Assembly: GCA_963732845.1 (NCBI GenBank)
Contig: CAVTBE010000014.1
Span: forward strand, 62,001 to 126,000
Direction of reading: 5' to 3'
DNA from: CAVSRC01 sp963732845
GTDB taxonomy: Bacteria; Pseudomonadota; Alphaproteobacteria; Rhizobiales; Kaistiaceae
DNA length: 64,000 bases
A model generated the notes under the pieces. It was not told the DNA's origin. It saw only the letters and a list, made by a program, of their open reading frames with translations, and did not search any database. Of the stretch, positions 18,278 through 27,374 are shown piece by piece. Position 1 is the first letter of the stretch; the number at the start of each line of letters is the position of its first letter. Position numbers and translations under genes: made by a program.

Positions 18278-18586
18278 TCAGCCCTTCATCATGTTGACGT
18301 CATCGACCGCGATCGAGCCGCGATTGCGGTAGAAGGCGACGAGGATGGCCAGCCCGATGGACGCCTCGGCCGCGGCGACGGTGAGCACCAGCAGCGCATA
18401 GACCTGTCCGACGAGATCGCCGAGGAAGGCGGAGAAGGCGACCAGATTGATGTTGACCGCAAGCAGCAGCAGCTCGACCGACATCAGGATGACGATGACG
18501 TTCTTGCGGTTGATGAAGATGCCGAAGACGCCGATCGTGAACAGGATCGCGGCAACCGTCAGGTAATGCGACAGGCCGATGGTCAT
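18278..18586 (-). CDS. nuoK: NADH-quinone oxidoreductase subunit K
   Basis: NuoK is a small three-span membrane subunit of complex I. The 102-residue protein starts MTIGLSHYLTVAAILFTIG and carries the conserved glutamates in VILMSVELLLLAVNINLVAF (TM2) and TVAAAEASIGLAILVAFYRN (TM3), which belong to the proton channel between NuoK and NuoJ. Length and frame are normal. Its ATG overlaps the restored nuoJ stop codon by one base (TGATG). Confidence 0.96.
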   Translation of the reverse strand: MTIGLSHYLTVAAILFTIGVFGIFINRKNVIVILMSVELLLLAVNINLVAFSAFLGDLVGQVYALLVLTVAAAEASIGLAILVAFYRNRGSIAVDDVNMMKG

Positions 18587-19196
18587 CAGATCCCCCTCCC
18601 CGGCTCGACCTTGCGCACCTCGATGGCCGTGGCCGGCGTGCGCGCGACCTGGCTCGGCGATCGACTGGCGCTTGACGTTGGGCTTGTGGTGCAGCGTAAG
18701 CACGATGGCGCCGACCATGGCGACCAGCAGCACCATGCCCGCCGCCTGGAAGAAGAAGATGTAGCGGGTGTAGAGCACCTCGCCGAGCGCGGCGGTGTTG
18801 GTCACGCTGCCGGAGATCGGCAGCACGACATGGGTGGCGGTCGTCAGGGGCGAAGGCCCAGCCGCCGAGCACGACGAGCAGTTCGGCGAGCAGGACGACG
18901 CCGACCAGCGCGCCGACCGGCAGGTAGTTGAGGAAGCCCTGGCGCAGCTCGACGAAATCGACGTCGAGCATCATCACCACGAACAGGAAGAGCACCGCCA
19001 CGGCGCCGACATAGACGACGACCAGGATCATCGCCAGGAACTCGGCGCCGAGCAGCACGAACAGGCCGGCCGAATTGAAGAAGGCAAGGATGAGGAAGAG
19101 CACCGAATGGACGGGGTTGCGGGTGCCGACGACCATGATCGCCGAGGCGATGGTGACCGCCGAGAACAGGTAGAAGAAGAGCGCCGAGAGGATCAC
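18586..19196 (-). CDS. nuoJ: NADH-quinone oxidoreductase subunit J, two apparent frameshifts
   Basis: NuoJ is a five-span membrane subunit of complex I. It starts with GTG, 1 bp after the preceding gene's stop, as VILSALFFYLFSAVTIASAI. The conserved segments PVHSVLFLILAFFNSAGLFV, LLGAEFLAMILVVVYVGAVA and VLFLFVVMMLDVDF follow. One extra base near 18845 and one near 18651 break the frame before GSVTNTAALGEVLYTRYIFF and near the C-terminus. The repaired product is about 202 residues and ends VRKVEPGRGI with a stop that overlaps the nuoK start. The length is typical. Confidence 0.92.
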
Positions 19197-19197
19197 G

Positions 19198-19672
19198 TCA
19201 TTCGCCCAGATATCGAGCCCATTTCACGTAGGCGTCAGGCACGCAGCGCGAGGCCGCCGACTTGACGCTTTCGGCTTCGGACCGGGTTGCATAGGCGCCA
19301 TCGACCACCACTTGGAAGCCAGGCTTGAAGCCGAGCGAACTTGCCGGAGAAATCGTTGAACGGCCTGAGGCCGCAGCCTTCCATCTGCCGCACGATCGCC
19401 TGGACATCCTGATCGGCCGGAACCGTGGCGAGCACGACCCACCAGCCGGTGTCCTGCTGTTCGGCGACCTTGGTGACCGCTGCGGCCGGCTCGCCCTTGC
19501 CGATCCAGCGCGCCGGCTCGCACAGTGCAGTGGGATCGGCAACGGCGGCGACAGGTCCTGGCGCGCCGAGAATTCGGCAGCCGCAGCCGGCACCGATGCG
19601 GCGGCGAGAAGCGCGCAGGCGGCGAGCCCGGCGGCCTCCAATCCGCGCAATGCGGTGCTTCGAGCCGATCAT
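19198..19672 (-). CDS. Secreted SPOR-like protein encoded inside the nuo operon, about four apparent frameshifts
   Basis: This is not a complex I subunit. Its ATG overlaps the nuoI stop codon (ATGA) and its stop is 1 bp before nuoJ, so it is translated as part of the operon. After removal of about four extra bases (near 19642, two between 19545 and 19580, one near 19336) it is about 156 residues. A signal peptide ends ALLAAASVPAAAA. A domain with TGWWVVLATVPADQDVQAIV and GFQVVVDGAYATRSEAESVK follows, resembling the two halves of a SPOR-type fold. Two cysteines (MEGCGL and SRCVPDAY) might form a disulfide. Extra reading frames within nuo operons are known in Rhodobacter and Paracoccus. The function is unknown. 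Confidence 0.65.
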
Positions 19673-20157
19673 CGGTAGGGTGCGTCCAGCTTGATGTTGT
19701 TGGCGATCTCGCGCTCCCAGCGGTCGCCGTTGGCGAGCAGCTTGTCCTTGTCGAAATAGAGTTCCTCGCGCGTCTCGGTGGCGAACTCGAAGTTCGGCCC
19801 CTCGACGATGGCATCGACCGGGCAGGCCTCCTGGCAGAAGCCGCAATAGATGCATTTGACCATGTCGATGTCGTAGCGCGTCGTGCGGCGGGTGCCGTCG
19901 TTGCGGCGCGGGCCGGCCTCGATGGTGATCGCCTGCGCCGGGCAGATCGCCTCGCACAGCTTGCAGGCGATGCAGCGCTCCTCGCCGTTGGGATAGCGGC
20001 GCAGCGCATGCTCGCCGCGGAAGCGCGGGCTCACCGGCCCCTTCTCGAAGGGATAGTTGAGCGTCGCCTTCTTGCCGAAGAAATAGCGCAGCGACAGGAA
20101 CAGCGCCGACACGAAGTCGGTGAGGAAGAGCGCTCTGGCGGATTGGTCAAGTCGCAT
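19669..20157 (-). CDS. nuoI: NADH-quinone oxidoreductase subunit I
   Basis: NuoI carries the two 4Fe-4S clusters N6a and N6b that pass electrons to NuoB. The 162-residue protein has both ferredoxin motifs, CIACKLCEAICPAQA and CIYCGFCQEACPVDA, each with a following conserved proline. The N-terminal amphipathic segment (FLTDFVSALFLSLRYFFGKK) anchors it to the membrane arm. The frame is intact and the length typical of alphaproteobacteria. It starts 9 bp after the restored nuoH stop. Confidence 0.97.
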   Translation of the reverse strand: MRLDQSARALFLTDFVSALFLSLRYFFGKKATLNYPFEKGPVSPRFRGEHALRRYPNGEERCIACKLCEAICPAQAITIEAGPRRNDGTRRTTRYDIDMVKCIYCGFCQEACPVDAIVEGPNFEFATETREELYFDKDKLLANGDRWEREIANNIKLDAPYR

Positions 20158-20166
20158 CGTCTCGCC

Positions 20167-21211
20167 TCACGCCCAGCCCGTCAGTTGCAGGAACGCCGCC
20201 ACCAGCACGACCATGAGCAGCGACAGCGGCAGGAACACCTTCCAGCCCAGCCGCATCAACTGGTCGTAGCGATAGCGCGGCACGAACGCCTTCACCATGG
20301 CAGAACATGAAGAAGACGAAGCACGCCTTCAGCACGAACCAGATGATGCCGGGGATCCAGGTGAACGGCGGGACCGCGATCGGCGGCAGCCAGCCGCCGA
20401 GGAAGAGGATAGTGGTCATCGCGCACATGACGCAGATGGCGACATATTCGCCGAGGAAGAAGAGCAGGAACGGCGTCGAGGAATATTCCACCGCGTAGCC
20501 GGCGACCAGCTCCGACTCCGCTTCCGGCAGATCGAAGGGCGGCCGGCTGGTCTCGGCCAGGGCCGAGATGAAGAAGACGATGAACATCGGGAAGAGCGGC
20601 AGCCAGTACCAGTCGAGGAAGCTCGACGGCAGGCCAAGCTTCGTGCCGAGGCCGCCTTGCTGCGAGACCACGATGTCGGACAGGTTGAGCGAGCCGGCGG
20701 CGAGCAGCACGGTGATGATGACGAAGCCGATGGAGACCTCGTAGGAGACCATCTGCGCGGCCGAGCGCAGCGCGCCGAGGAACGGGTACTTCGAGTTCGA
20801 CGCCCAGCCGGCCATGATGATGCCGTACACGCCGAGCGAGGAAATGGCGAAGATGTAGAGGATGCCGACATTGATGTTGGCGATCACCACGCCGGCATCG
20901 AACGGGATCACCGCCCAGGCCGACATCGCCAGCATCGAGGTGACCAGCGGCGCCAGCAGGTAGACACCCTTGTTGGCGCTGGAGGGGACGATCGGCTCCT
21001 TGAAGACGAACTTGAGCAGGTCGGCGAAGCTCTGCAGCAGGCCCCAGGGGCCGACGACGTTGGGGCCGCGGCGCATCTGCACCGCCGCCCAGATCTTGCG
21101 GTCGGCGTAGAGGATGAAGGCGATGAAGACGAGCAGGCTGACCAGCAGCAGCAGGCTCTCGGCGACCAGGATGATGCCGGGCACGACGTAGGTGGAGATG
21201 AAGCCGCTCAT
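20167..21211 (-). CDS. nuoH: NADH-quinone oxidoreductase subunit H, one apparent frameshift
   Basis: NuoH forms much of the quinone-binding chamber at the junction of the complex I arms. It starts MSGFISTYVVPGIILVAESL and has QMRRGPNVVGPWGLLQSFAD and the strongly conserved loop ALAETSRPPFDLPEAESELV near residue 215. One extra base near 20302 breaks FVFFMFAMVKAFVPRYRYDQ. Removing it gives LMRLGWKVFLPLSLLMV and a stop at 20167, total about 347 residues, the expected size. Without the repair the frame runs on to give an unrelated C-terminus. Confidence 0.94.
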
Positions 21212-21218
21212 GCCCGTG

Positions 21219-23315
21219 TCACTCCGCCGCCGCTGCGAGCCTGCCGGCGGCGAGCGCCGAGCACTCCGCCATCACGGCGGAGGCGCGCGCGATGGGATTG
21301 GTCAGGTAGAAGTCGTCGATCGCGTTGCGGAAAGGCTCGCTGCCCGCCTTGCCGGCGTGCCCGGCGAGCGCCTTCACGTCGTCGATCGAGCCCGGCGCGA
21401 TCTGGCCGATGCGCATGAAATGCGGGTGGGCGGCGTAGAGCGCCGCGCGCAACTCGGCGAGCGTGTCGAAGGGTAGGCGATGGTCGAGGCGATCGGAAAG
21501 CGCACGCAGGATGGCCCAGTCCTCGCGCGCGTCGCCGGGCGGGAAGGCAGCCCGCTCGGTCATCTGCACGCGACCCTCGGTATTCACGTAAGTCGCTGAT
21601 TTCTCAGTATAGGCGGCGCCGGGCAGGATGACGTCGGCGCGGTGGGCGCCGGCATCGCCGTGGGTGCCGATGTACACGACGAAGGCGTTGCCGAGCGCCT
21701 GCATGTCGATGGCGTCATTGCCGAGCAGGAAGAGCAGGTCGATCTCGCCGGCGGCAGCCGCGGCGACCATGCCGACGGTGTCGAGGCCGCCGTCGCCCGG
21801 CACGAAGCCGAGATCGAGCGCGCCGACGCGGGCCGCCGCGGTATGCAGGACGGCAAGGCCGTTCCAGCCGTCGTCGCGGGCGCCGGCGGTGGCAATCTTC
21901 GCGGCCAGCGCCAGAACCTCGCGGCCGTCGGGACGGGCGAGCGCCCCCTGCCCGACCACGATCAGCGGCCGCTTGGCCTCGGCCAGGGTCTTGCCGAAGC
22001 CCGAGGAAGCGTCGGCCAGCTCGGCCAGCGTCTGCGGGCCGGCGCCGAGATAGTCATAGGGATAGGTGAGGTCCACCGCCTCGCCGACGACGCCGATCGG
22101 CACGCCGTCGCTCATGCGCCAGCGCTTGCGGATGCGGGCATTGAGCACCGCCGCCTCGTGGCGCGGGTTGGAGCCGACGATGAGAATGGCGTCGGCCTGC
22201 TCGATGCCGGCAATGGTCGGGTTGAAGATGTAGCTGGCGCGGCCCGCGGCCGGGTCGAGCTTGTCGCCGCCGGCGCGGCAATCGAGGTTCTTCACCCCGA
22301 GCGCGGTCATCAGCTCCTTGAGCGCGTAGATCTCTTCGACCGCGGCAAGCTCGCCGACCAGCGCGCCGATGCGCTCCGGCCCGGTGGCCTTCACCTTGGC
22401 GGCGATCGCGGCGAAGGCATCGCCCCAGCTCGCCGGCTGCAGGCGCCCGTCGCGGCGCACATAGGGCTTGTCGAGGCGCTGGGTCCTGAGACCGTCCCAG
22501 ATGAAGCGGGTCTTGTCGGAAATCCACTCCTCGTTCACCGCCTCGTTGAGACGGGGCAGGATGCGCATGACCTCGCGGCCGCGCGTATCGACGCGGATGG
22601 CCGAGCCGACGGCGTCCATGACGTCGATCGATTCCGTCTTGTTGAGCTCCCACGGCCGGGCATGGAACTCATAAGGCTTCGAGGTCAGCGCGCCGACCGG
22701 GCAGAGGTCGATGACGTTGCCCTGCATCTCGGAATGCATGGCCTGCTCGAGATAGCTGGTCACCTCCATGTCCTCGCCGCGCCCGGTGGCGCCGAGATCC
22801 TCGACGCCGGCCACTTCGGCGCTGAAGCGGATGCAGCGCGTGCAGTGGATACAGCGGGTCATGGTCGTCTTGACCAGCGGCCCGATATACTTGTCCTCGA
22901 CGGCGCGCTTGTTCTCCTCGAAGCGGCTGCCGTCGACGCCATAGGCCATCGCCTGGTCCTGCAGGTCGCACTCGCCGCCCTGGTCGCAGATGGGGCAGTC
23001 GAGCGGGTGGTTGATGAGCAGGAACTCCATCACCCCTTCGCGCGCCTTCTTCACCATCTTCGACTTGGTGAACATCTCCGGCGGTTCGCCATTGGGGCCG
23101 GGACGCAGGTCGCGCACGGCCATGGCGCAGCTTGCCTGCGGCTTGGGCGGGCCGCCCTTCACCTCGATCAGGCACATGCGGCAATTGCCGGCGATCGACA
23201 GCCGCTCGTGGAAACAGAAGCGCGGAATCTCGGCGCCCGCCGCCTCGCACGCCTGCAGCAGCGTGAATTCGGCCGGTACGTCGATTTCTTTGCCGTCTAC
23301 CTTGACTACCGGCAT
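21219..23315 (-). CDS. nuoG: NADH-quinone oxidoreductase subunit G
   Basis: NuoG holds several FeS clusters of the peripheral arm and a molybdopterin-oxidoreductase-like C-terminal region. The ATG at 23315 follows AGGGA and gives MPVVKVDGKEIDVPAEFTLL. Cysteines 34, 45, 48 and 63 (C-x10-C-x2-C-x14-C) ligate the 2Fe-2S cluster N1b. The His/Cys and Cys motifs for N5 and N4 follow (LLINHPLDCPICDQGGECDL; TRCIHCTRCIRF). From about residue 220 the KPYEFHARPWEL region leads into the Mo-type domain. The 698-residue length is normal and the frame intact. It lies 7 bp before nuoH and 5 bp after the DUF3291 gene. Confidence 0.96.
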   Translation of the reverse strand: MPVVKVDGKEIDVPAEFTLLQACEAAGAEIPRFCFHERLSIAGNCRMCLIEVKGGPPKPQASCAMAVRDLRPGPNGEPPEMFTKSKMVKKAREGVMEFLLINHPLDCPICDQGGECDLQDQAMAYGVDGSRFEENKRAVEDKYIGPLVKTTMTRCIHCTRCIRFSAEVAGVEDLGATGRGEDMEVTSYLEQAMHSEMQGNVIDLCPVGALTSKPYEFHARPWELNKTESIDVMDAVGSAIRVDTRGREVMRILPRLNEAVNEEWISDKTRFIWDGLRTQRLDKPYVRRDGRLQPASWGDAFAAIAAKVKATGPERIGALVGELAAVEEIYALKELMTALGVKNLDCRAGGDKLDPAAGRASYIFNPTIAGIEQADAILIVGSNPRHEAAVLNARIRKRWRMSDGVPIGVVGEAVDLTYPYDYLGAGPQTLAELADASSGFGKTLAEAKRPLIVVGQGALARPDGREVLALAAKIATAGARDDGWNGLAVLHTAAARVGALDLGFVPGDGGLDTVGMVAAAAAGEIDLLFLLGNDAIDMQALGNAFVVYIGTHGDAGAHRADVILPGAAYTEKSATYVNTEGRVQMTERAAFPPGDAREDWAILRALSDRLDHRLPFDTLAELRAALYAAHPHFMRIGQIAPGSIDDVKALAGHAGKAGSEPFRNAIDDFYLTNPIARASAVMAECSALAAGRLAAAAE

Positions 23316-23320
23316 AGTCC

Positions 23321-23863
23321 CTACTCCGCCGCCTCGGTCATCACCGGCGTCCCGACATGCGGACGCGCCGCCGGCGCCGCGTTCTCGCCCTGTATCATGC
23401 CGCGCTGGGTCTTCCACAATGACGCGTCGGCCAAGCTCTCCCAGCCGAAGGCGTAGTCGCTCGGCCCCTCGGCGATCAGGCGGTCGCGGCGCCTGACGCC
23501 CTCCGCCATGGTCGGCCGCTCGCCGGCTTCCACCCACCACATCACCAGCGGGGTCTCCATGGGCACGAACCAGGTCTCGCGCCGGCGGTAGAAGCGCCCG
23601 TGCACCGTTTGCCAGATGAAGCGCTCCAGCGCTTCCGCGTTCCGCCACAGCGTCAGGTTCGGCAGGATGGTGGGGTCGTCATAGACCCGCATGTTCATGG
23701 CGTGGCCGCTGTCGTCCTGAAGCCGCCAGACGAACCCTTCGATCTGCTCGGCGAGCCGGTTGACGCGGTCAACGTTGTCGACGAACTCGGCCATGCGCGG
23801 ATCGTCGAGCGGATAGCGGATCCGCGCGACGTTGAATTCGGCAAGGTAGCGGGTTTCGCTCAT
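23321..23863 (-). CDS. DUF3291 family protein encoded between nuoF and nuoG
   Basis: A 180-residue soluble protein starting MSETRYLAEFNVARIRYPLD. The pattern of hydrophobic strands with GFVWRLQD, NLTLWRNAEALERFIWQTVH and WFVPMETPLVMWWVEAGERP matches DUF3291, a small alpha/beta-barrel family related to antibiotic-biosynthesis monooxygenase folds. The function is unknown. It sits tightly between nuoF (7 bp) and nuoG (5 bp) on the same strand, so it is co-expressed with complex I. Its C-terminal tail, ending VMTEAAE, closely resembles the nuoF C-terminus (MIEAAE), which may be chance. Confidence 0.8.
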   Translation of the reverse strand: MSETRYLAEFNVARIRYPLDDPRMAEFVDNVDRVNRLAEQIEGFVWRLQDDSGHAMNMRVYDDPTILPNLTLWRNAEALERFIWQTVHGRFYRRRETWFVPMETPLVMWWVEAGERPTMAEGVRRRDRLIAEGPSDYAFGWESLADASLWKTQRGMIQGENAAPAARPHVGTPVMTEAAE

Positions 23864-23870
23864 GCCGCTT

Positions 23871-25184
23871 CTACTCCGCCGCCTCGATCATCAGCGGATC
23901 GCCGATGTCGGGATGCGTCCGGTGATAGCTGTCGATGCGCTTCTCGATCTCGCCGCGGAAATGGCGGATGAGGCCCTGGACCGGCCAGGCCGCCGCATCG
24001 CCGAGCGCACAGATGGTATGCCCCTCGACCTGATAGGTCACCTCGAGCAGCATGTCGATCTCATGCTTCTCGGCGCGGCCTTCGGCCATGCGCTCCAGCA
24101 CCCGCCACATCCACCCGGTGCCTTCGCGGCAGGGCGTGCACTGGCCGCAGCTCTCGTGCTTGTAGAAATAGGACAGGCGCGCGATCGCCTTCACGATGTC
24201 GGTGGACTTGTCCATGACGATGACCGCCGCGGTGCCGAGGCCCGACTTGACGTCGCGGAGCGCATCGAAATCCATGACCAGGTCGGTGCACATATAGGCC
24301 GGCAGGCAGGGCACCGAGGCGCCGCCGGGGATGACGGCGAGCAGGTTGTCCCAGCCGCCGCGCACGCCGCCGGCATGGCGTTCGATCAGCTCGCGCAGCG
24401 TGATACCCATTTCCTCTTCCACCGTGCACGGCTTCTCGACATGGCCGGAGATGCAGAAGAGCTTGGTGCCGGTGTTGTTCGGCCGGCCGAAGCCGGCGAA
24501 CCAGGCGGCGCCGCGGCGCATGATGGTGGGCGCCACCGCGATCGACTCGACATTGTTGACAGTGGACGGGCAGCCATAGACGCCGACCGCGGCCGGGAAC
24601 GGCGGCTTCAGCCGCGGCATGCCCTTCTTGCCCTCGAGGCTTTCGAGCATGGCCGTCTCTTCGCCGCAGATATAGGCGCCGGCGCCGTGATGGACGATGA
24701 TGTCGAAATCCCAGCCGTGCTTGTTGTTCTTGCCGATGAGGCCGGCTTCATAGGCCTCGTCGACGGCCGCCTGCAGATGCTCGCGCTCGCGGATGAACTC
24801 GCCGCGCACATAGACGAAGGCGGTGTGGGCGCCCATGGCGAAGCCGGCGACCAGACAGCCCTCGACCAGCAGATGCGGGTCGTGACGTAGGATTTCGCGG
24901 TCTTTGCAGGTGCCGGGCTCGGATTCGTCGGCATTGACGACCAGATAGCTCGGGCGGCCGTCCTTGGATTCCTTCGGCATGAAGGACCATTTGAGGCCGG
25001 TCGGGAAGCCGGCGCCGCCACGGCCGCGCAGCCCCGAGGCCTTGATCTCGTTGATGATCGCGTCGCGGCCTTTTTCCAGGATGGCCTTGGTGCCGTCCCA
25101 AGCGCCGCGCGCCATGGCACCCTTCAGGCCACGATCGTGAAGGCCGTAGAGATTGGTGAAGATGCGGTCCTTGTCGGCGAGCAT
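23871..25184 (-). CDS. nuoF: NADH-quinone oxidoreductase subunit F
   Basis: NuoF binds NADH and FMN and carries 4Fe-4S cluster N3. The 437-residue protein starts MLADKDRIFTNLYGLHDRGL. It has the NADH/FMN glycine-rich segment GRGGAGFPTGLKWSFMPK (about residues 52-70), NADESEPGTCKDREI, the FMN-site region AYICGEETAMLESLEGKKG, and the cluster ligands in ESCGQCTPCREGTGWM followed by a distal cysteine in TICALGDAAAWPVQG. Length and frame are normal. It lies 6 bp downstream of nuoE. Confidence 0.97.
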   Translation of the reverse strand: MLADKDRIFTNLYGLHDRGLKGAMARGAWDGTKAILEKGRDAIINEIKASGLRGRGGAGFPTGLKWSFMPKESKDGRPSYLVVNADESEPGTCKDREILRHDPHLLVEGCLVAGFAMGAHTAFVYVRGEFIREREHLQAAVDEAYEAGLIGKNNKHGWDFDIIVHHGAGAYICGEETAMLESLEGKKGMPRLKPPFPAAVGVYGCPSTVNNVESIAVAPTIMRRGAAWFAGFGRPNNTGTKLFCISGHVEKPCTVEEEMGITLRELIERHAGGVRGGWDNLLAVIPGGASVPCLPAYMCTDLVMDFDALRDVKSGLGTAAVIVMDKSTDIVKAIARLSYFYKHESCGQCTPCREGTGWMWRVLERMAEGRAEKHEIDMLLEVTYQVEGHTICALGDAAAWPVQGLIRHFRGEIEKRIDSYHRTHPDIGDPLMIEAAE

Positions 25185-25190
25185 CGGTCT

Positions 25191-26150
25191 CTAGCTCTTT
25201 TCGTCCGAACGGCGGGAGAATTCGGTCTTGCCGCCCGCCGCCAGGATCTTGGCCTGGCCGATCCATTCCTCGCGCCGGATGCGGCCCTTGAACTTCAGGT
25301 CATTGTCCACCCAGGCGATCTCGGCCGCGCTCCAGCCGGCGATCTGGTCGTAGTGGAAGATGCCGCGCGCGTTGAGCAGCCCCTCGATCTTCGGACCGAC
25401 GCCGGAGATGCGCTTGAGGTCGTCCGCCTTGCCGCCGCGCGGCGCATCCAGGCCCTTGGGCTGCTCGGCCTCGACCGGCGCGGCGCCTCCGTCGGCCGCG
25501 GGAGCCGCACCGTCAACCTCCGCAACCGCGGCTTCAGCGGCGGCAGGCGCCGCCACGTCTTCGGTGAGCGAGGTCGGCCCGCCGATGGGCGCCGAGAACT
25601 GGCGGTCGATCTGGGTGCCGGGCGTGAGCGGACGGCCGGCGGCAATGTCGTCGATGATCTTCTCGAAGCTTTCCGCGGTCAGGTCTTCGTAGGTGTCAGA
25701 GCCGATCTGCACCAGCGGCGCGTTCACGCAGGCGCCGAGGCACTCGACCTCCTCCCACGAGAAGTCGCCATTCTCGGACAGGTGGTGTTCAGCGCCGATC
25801 CGGCGCTGGCAGACCTGCCTGAGATCGTTGGCGCCTCTCAGCCAGCACGGCGTCGTGCCGCACACCTGGATGTGCGCCTTGGCGCCGACCGGCTCGAGGT
25901 TGAACATGGTGTAGAAGGTGGCGACCTCGAGCACGCGGATCTTGGCCATGCCGAGCAGGTCGGCGACCGCGCGGATCGCCGGCTCGGTGACCCAGCCCTC
26001 CTGCTCCTGGGCGCGCCACAGGAGCGCAATCACCGCCGAGGCCTGACGGCCTTCGGGGTATTTCGCCATCTCCTTCTTCGCCCATTCCAGGTTCTGAGGC
26101 GTGAAGGCGAAGCTCTCGGGCTGCTTCTCGGCGAGACGACGGACGGACAT
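25191..26150 (-). CDS. nuoE: NADH-quinone oxidoreductase subunit E with C-terminal helix-hairpin-helix-like extension
   Basis: NuoE carries 2Fe-2S cluster N1a. The 319-residue product starts MSVRRLAEKQPESFAFTPQN. The thioredoxin-like domain ends near residue 175 with ligands in CGTTPCWLRG and CLGACVNAPLVQI. About 145 extra residues follow: an Ala/Pro-rich linker and a domain with DDLKRISGVGPKIEGLLNAR then HYDQIAGWSAAEIAWVDNDL, a helix-hairpin-helix-like fold also seen in ribosomal bL21/NuoE extensions of Rhizobiales. E. coli NuoE has only 166 residues. The start codon overlaps the nuoD stop by one base (TAATG). Confidence 0.94.
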   Translation of the reverse strand: MSVRRLAEKQPESFAFTPQNLEWAKKEMAKYPEGRQASAVIALLWRAQEQEGWVTEPAIRAVADLLGMAKIRVLEVATFYTMFNLEPVGAKAHIQVCGTTPCWLRGANDLRQVCQRRIGAEHHLSENGDFSWEEVECLGACVNAPLVQIGSDTYEDLTAESFEKIIDDIAAGRPLTPGTQIDRQFSAPIGGPTSLTEDVAAPAAAEAAVAEVDGAAPAADGGAAPVEAEQPKGLDAPRGGKADDLKRISGVGPKIEGLLNARGIFHYDQIAGWSAAEIAWVDNDLKFKGRIRREEWIGQAKILAAGGKTEFSRRSDEKS

Positions 26151-27341
26151 TAGCGATCGACCTCCCCGAAGACGATGTCGAGCGAGGCGAGAATCGCGGT
26201 GACGTCGGCGAGCATGTGGCCGCGGGTCATGTGATCCATGGCAGAGAGATGGGCGAAGCCCGGTGGCTTGATCTTGCAGCGATAGGGCTTGTTGGTGCCG
26301 TCGGCGATCAGATAGACGCCGAACTCGCCCTTGGGCGCCTCGACCGCCGCATAAACCTCGCCGGCGGGCACGTGATAGCCCTCGGTGTAGAGCTTGAAGT
26401 GGTGGATCAGCGCCTCCATCGAGCGCTTCATCTCGCCGCGGTTGGGCGGCACCACCTTGCCGTCGGTCGGAAGCGACCGGGCCCTTGCCGTCGGGCTCGT
26501 TCAGCTTCGCGATGGCCTGCTTCATGATCCGGATCGACTGGACCATCTCCTCCATGCGGATCAGGTACCGGTCGTAGCAGTCGCCGTTCTTGCCGACGGG
26601 GATGTCGAAATCCATCTCGGCGTAGCACTCGTAGGGCTGCGCTTTGCGCAGGTCCCAGGCGGCGCCCGAGCCGCGCACCATGACGCCGGAGAAGCCCCAC
26701 TTCCAGGCGTCCTCCAGGCTGACGATGCCGATATCGACGTTGCGCTGCTTGAAGATGCGGTTGTCGGTCAGGAGGCCGTGGATGTCGTCGAGCACCTTGA
26801 GGAAGGGATCGCAGAATTCGCCGATGTCATCGATGAGCTTCTGCGGCAGGTCCTGATGCACCCCGCCGGGGCGGAAATAGGCCGCGTGCATGCGGCTGCC
26901 GGAGGCGCGCTCGTAGAAGACCATCAGCTTCTCGCGCTCCTCGAAGCCCCACAGCGGCGGGGTGAGCGCGCCGACGTCGAGGGCGTGGGTGGTGACGTTG
27001 AGGAGATGGTTGAGCAGCCGGCCGATCTCGCAATAGAGCACGCGGATCAACTGGCCGCGGCGCGGCACGGTGATGCCGAGCAGCTTCTCGACGGCGAGCG
27101 CGAAGGCGTGCTCCTGGTTCATCGGCGCGACGTAATCGAGCCGGTCGAAATAGGGCACGGCCTGGAGATAGGTCTTGTGCTCGATCAGCTTCTCGGTGCC
27201 GCGGTGGAGCAGGCCGACATGCGGATCGACGCGCTCGACGATCTCGCCGTCGAGCTCGAGCACCAGACGCAGAACGCCGTGCGCCGCCGGGTGCTGCGGC
27301 CCGAAATTGATGTTGAAGGTGCGGACGTCGGTTTCAGACAT
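26150..27341 (-). CDS. nuoD: NADH-quinone oxidoreductase subunit D, one apparent frameshift
   Basis: NuoD is the 49-kDa subunit that with NuoB forms the quinone site. It starts MSETDVRTFNINFGPQHPAA, with the conserved histidines in FGPQHPAAHGVLRL. It continues through GLLHRGTEKLIEHKTYLQAV and FERASGSR-like FYERASGSRMHAAYFRPGGV. One extra base near 26468, after DGKGPVAS, breaks the frame. Repair restores TDGKVVPPNRGEMKRSMEAL and the C-terminal DIVFGEVDR, total about 396 residues. The start is 2 nt after the end of an inverted-repeat element, and I see no Shine-Dalgarno in the 35 nt before the ATG. Confidence 0.93.
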
Positions 27342-27343
27342 GG

Positions 27344-27374
27344 CAGTGAATGGCCAATGGTGAATGGTGAATGG
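27344..27374 (+). repeat. Left terminal inverted repeat (31 bp) of the nuoC-nuoD element
   Basis: It starts CAGTGAATGG and ends with two GGTGAAT-type heptamers. It is 27/31 identical to the reverse complement of 27759-27789. It lies between the four-helix-bundle stop and the nuoD start. Confidence 0.85.

Noticed and set aside
13269..27341. Programmed +1 frameshifting in the nuo genes
   Set aside because: There are about 20 sites in ten genes with no shared slippery heptamer, stop codon context or pause hairpin. Programmed events are normally single and conserved, and nuo genes elsewhere do not use them.
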